Source of the DNA: Podarcis raffonei
Taxonomy: Eukaryota; Chordata; Lepidosauria; Squamata; Lacertidae
Direction of reading: 5' to 3'
DNA length: 64,000 nucleotides
NCBI RefSeq assembly: GCF_027172205.1
Contig: NC_070603.1
Span: 105,375,803-105,439,802 of the forward strand
This document shows, piece by piece, positions 60,793-64,000 of this stretch. The notes below the pieces were generated by a model. That model ran no database searches. It was not told the origin of the DNA and worked only from the letters and a program-made list of their open reading frames with translations. The position numbers and the translations under genes are program-made. The stretch's first letter is position 1. Each line of letters opens with the position of its first letter.

Positions 60793-61047
60793 ATGAAGAA
60801 GAAGAAGAGTTTGGATTTGATATCCCACTTTATCACTACCCTAAGGAGTCTCAAAGCGGCTCACAATCTCCTTTCCCTTCCTCCCCCACAACAAACACTC
60901 TGTGAGGTGAGTGAGGCTGAGAGACTTCAGAGAAGTGTGACTGGCCCAAGGTCACCCAGCAGCTGCATGTGGAGGAGTGGAGACACGAACCCGGTTCACC
61001 AGATTACGAGACTACCGCTCTTAACCACTATACAGCACTGGCTCTCC
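60793..61047 (-). mobile_element. CORE-SINE, complete (SLC25A20 intron 3)
   Basis: Minus-oriented: (GAA)n tail, then ttggatttgatatcccactt, aaggagtctcaaagcggctc, the CORE block ctggcccaaggtcacccagc, and a tRNA-like head with a B-box inverse in cgaacccggttcacc. It serves as the uninterrupted reference for the nested copy at 40297. Confidence 0.88.
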
Positions 61048-61981
61048 AGAAGGCTAGAACCTCCTGCCTATCTGTCACTTGATATCATCACGACACCAGA
61101 GGATTAATAGGTGGGCAACTGCACCCAGCTGTCAAAACTGGCCCATGGGAAGCAGGGAGAGATAAAAGATCTGGCCCACCAGGCCCAAAAGGTTCCCCAC
61201 CCCTGGATTGGACAAACTCATGGAGGAGAAAATTTACCAATGGTGACAAGTTATGATGTTACCTCCAGGGTCAAACGATCCTGTGTCAGAAGACCAGTCG
61301 TTGGGTAACGACTATAGGGGAGGGCAACTGCCCTCACATCCTGCTTGTGGGTTTCTCGTAGTCATCTGACAGACCACTGTGGGAAACAGGTGCTGGACCA
61401 GGTGGGCCTTTAGCAGGGCTGTTCTTACGTAAGTCTGCAAAGAGCTGAGGTATGAGACAAATTCTGGGAATCCAGCATGATCCGGATGCACTTAGCTATT
61501 TGGAGAACTGAGGGCATACCAGAAAGATGTGTATGTCGTGGGAAGGTCGGGTTATGTACATCACCAAGTGTAGGCTCAGTGAAAGTCGTCTCGGCATATA
61601 AATGGGGTTTATGTGCTCAGGCCCACTATTACGAGGAGGTGTTACGAGCCTGCCATTATGTAACACACACCACACTAATCTCAAATATAATCCTTCCTAA
61701 ATAGATGCAAGTTTTGCCTGGGAAGGAAACTATGCAGCAACAGCCCACACAGTGTCTGTTTTCAGCCGGTGCAATCAATCCCACGCTTCCAGGAGCCTTA
61801 AAGCTTGCCAGATTTATTCATTTTGCAAAAAAAAAAAAAAAAAAGCCCCTATGTATATTTATAACGGGGAGGGAAAAAATAACACGGTTCTTGGCTGCAG
61901 TGGTGGAATGTGCAATTTTATACGTCACAGTAGCCTGGAATGCCTCGACAGCCTGTTGCTAGATTATCGGAAGTCACTCAC

Positions 61982-62109
61982 GTCAGAACGTCATCGGGTG
62001 TCCTCTGCTGGAGTTTTTTCCCCAAGCCAAATCCAAAGAAACACACAGCAAACATGGGGGTCACACCAACAATCGGAGCTGCCATCCCTTTGTACAAACC
62101 ACGGACTCC
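61982..62109 (-). CDS. SLC25A20: SLC25A20 coding exon 3
   Basis: This 128-base exon follows cttgcag and ends at GAC|GTGAGT (phase 2). It encodes [42 protein letters not shown] plus a split threonine, residues 67-109. It includes transmembrane helix 2 and the GLYKG motif that begins the second half of repeat 1. Confidence 0.97.
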
Positions 62110-63556
62110 CTGCAAGACACAGCAAGGCAGTGGATTACTTTAGCTTTTCTGCAGCCCTTCACAGGGGATGCTATTTCACCATCGGATATCAGCGGCAGAC
62201 CCTATTCAAGAGAGCACAAGTAGCTGCTGGGTTATTGTGAAGGGACGCCGAATTTATCTGCAGCCATACTTTCTTAAGAAATGTGTCAGAGGCTCTGTTC
62301 ACGCATCATGGTAAGACATAAACCATGGTTCATCATGCATGAGCCGATTGCATCCGCTTTGTGCTGAGCTGTACAAACCGCACTATATCTAAGCCAGGGG
62401 TGGTGTTTCCTTTCACTCAAACAAATCACAATGGTGACCTAAGAACCAAGGTTTGGCAGAAACAACTTCTCCCATTCCTAGTCTTAGCCAGAACTTGGCA
62501 TTCCCATCTTAACAAGGATTTGAAACAGATTAAGAGGGAATCTAGTTGGCATTAACCACGGCAAGAGGTGGTGCAGATGTAACATTCAACCACTGTTAAA
62601 GAGGACAGGGGAAAAGAAGGGGAAATTTGCCGCAGAAATTGGAAGAGGGAAGAGGAGGAAGTAGAGCAGGGAGCTATAGATTTCAGAACTATAATTAATA
62701 ACAATCCAGTAATGGAAGGGTTACGATATTCTTCCCTATTTTCTTCAAGGTAAAGGGATGGCAATAGGCTCCTGGGATATCATCCAGAAAGCCCCTAAAG
62801 GCACTGGTATAAATTACACATAAATAACCACACATGGCTACAGAAAAACCATTACGTGTACACAGATTGTACATGTGTTGAATGTAGCAGCCATATTCAC
62901 ACATCAAATAAACCATGGTTTATCATGATGTGCACCAGCTGCAGTGAGCTTTAGATTTCTGCCCTCCTCCTTCCACCTTCTGTGTTGCTGGAAAGAAGCA
63001 TTCAGGAGCATTTATTTTCACTTTTAGTAAGCCATTACTTCCCATTCCAGCCGAACCTGGGATTGTAGATGGACACGACTGTTTCAAAACAAGCCAAATC
63101 CATAGGTTATGAAGCTGGTTGGTTTAATCAAACCAGAGTTAGCATAATCCATGATCCCCGGTTTGGACAAAAAGGGGAAGTTGTGTTTTACCAAAAGCAA
63201 AATCCTTGTTCCAGTCCCAGAAGACAAGGGGAGCAGGGAGGAGCCTAAGGGTCGCTATGGGTTGGGCACAACACAAGAAACCTTATCATGAAGTGCAAAC
63301 CAGCCCCCAAATGTCAGGTATCGCATCTTCACAATTATATGTGCTTAGGAGTTGGACAATTACCTTTTACCTTTACAGTATAGCTAACTAGTTCTCCTGT
63401 CAAAAATAATTTCCCACTGAGTCACTTGAGCATGAGTCATTTGGTCTGATAACCCAAGAAGCTCTCCATCTTCAGCAAGACATCATTCTGACACAATTTG
63501 ATTTGGAGAAGCAAGTGATGTTTCTGACAGGCATGACAACTGAACTGACACAATAC
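62110..63556 (-). other. SLC25A20: SLC25A20 intron 2
   Basis: Two stretches, 62290-62400 and 62885-63165, carry the aaaccatggttt palindromic motif, which recurs in this window and may be an unclassified repeat. The rest is unremarkable. Confidence 0.7.
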
Positions 63557-63649
63557 CTCGGCGACAAGAGTCTTTCTGAAGCAGTCAAACGTCCCAGAGT
63601 AGAGTGCAGGCTGCCCAGGCAAAGGTTTCGGTTGAGTCTGTAGCCTGAC
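63557..63649 (-). CDS. SLC25A20: SLC25A20 coding exon 2
   Basis: The 93-base exon starts after ttttgcag and ends before gtattg, in phase 0 at both ends. It encodes [31 protein letters not shown], residues 36-66, the matrix loop of the first carrier repeat. It differs from human mainly in the proline-rich loop and in VAE for FRE. Confidence 0.97.
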
Positions 63650-64000
63650 CTGCAAAACAAGTTGAAGGGGGGAGGGAATGCAATGAATGCAAACATTCTC
63701 TCTTATTTTTATTAGGAAATTGGTTTCTAATAGAGACGGCTAGCCACCCACCCAAAGCTCTGGTTCCCTCAGGCACCTTTCTCCTAACCCATCACATGCC
63801 CCTCGTGTTTTCCATCTTCAAATCCACCCCTTACCTGATGAAACAGAGTGCTGTGTAATGGGATTGAGGGGCGGCAGGCCTAATAAATTGAGACTGACAG
63901 ACATTCGGCTAATTATGCGGCTGAATAAGAGCTGCAGAGATAACGTACAAAGTAGGCCGAAGAGACAGCCTTCCTCTGTCAAGGTTGGGCCAGAGCCTAA
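63650..64000 (-). other. SLC25A20: SLC25A20 intron 1 (partial)
   Basis: Sequence upstream of exon 2 on the gene strand. No exon 1, CpG island or repeat is visible before the window ends. Confidence 0.75.

Larger units (their letters stand above)
59001..61981 (-). other. SLC25A20: SLC25A20 intron 3
   Basis: It contains the MITE, LINE tail and CORE-SINE listed separately. 61048-61981 has a poly(A) of 18 at about 61828-61845 and no other recognised element. Confidence 0.8.

Overview
The window is vertebrate nuclear DNA, almost certainly from a squamate reptile and probably a lizard. The host genes are vertebrate and split by introns. The repeats are typical of squamates: Sauria-type tRNA SINEs with a Bov-B-like tail, Bov-B (RTE) LINE pieces, CR1 and CR1/L2-group LINE 3' ends, CORE-SINEs, and many hAT and mariner/Tigger MITEs. 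There is no prokaryotic gene cluster, CRISPR array or other accessory system.

Two host genes lie head-to-tail on the minus strand. SLC25A20 (mitochondrial carnitine/acylcarnitine carrier) occupies about 52.8-64.0 kb. Coding exons 2-9 can all be placed exactly and join in frame to give residues 36-301; only exon 1 and the promoter are beyond the right edge. PRKAR2A (type II-alpha regulatory subunit of cAMP-dependent protein kinase) begins in a CpG island at about 27.9-28.9 kb. Its first coding exon is 28009-28273. A 36-base exon 2 at 1649-1684 carries the RRVS pseudosubstrate/autophosphorylation site. Later exons are beyond the left edge. The same order and orientation is known on human 3p21.31.

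Layout from low to high coordinates: 1-1648 is part of PRKAR2A intron 2; 1685-28008 is the 26.3-kb intron 1, full of MITEs, SINEs and LINE fragments, including an 882-bp GC-rich mariner-like element built of repeated palindromes; 27.9-28.9 kb is the CpG-island promoter; 29-52.8 kb is intergenic, with hAT elements, CR1 and Bov-B LINEs, a solo LTR, SINEs and microsatellites; 52.8-64 kb is SLC25A20.

The two genes do not form a functional pathway. SLC25A20 imports acylcarnitines into mitochondria for beta-oxidation; PRKAR2A holds and anchors the PKA catalytic subunit. I found no convincing third protein-coding gene. The many other open frames are short and chance-like, or are antisense shadows of repeats and of the CpG island.
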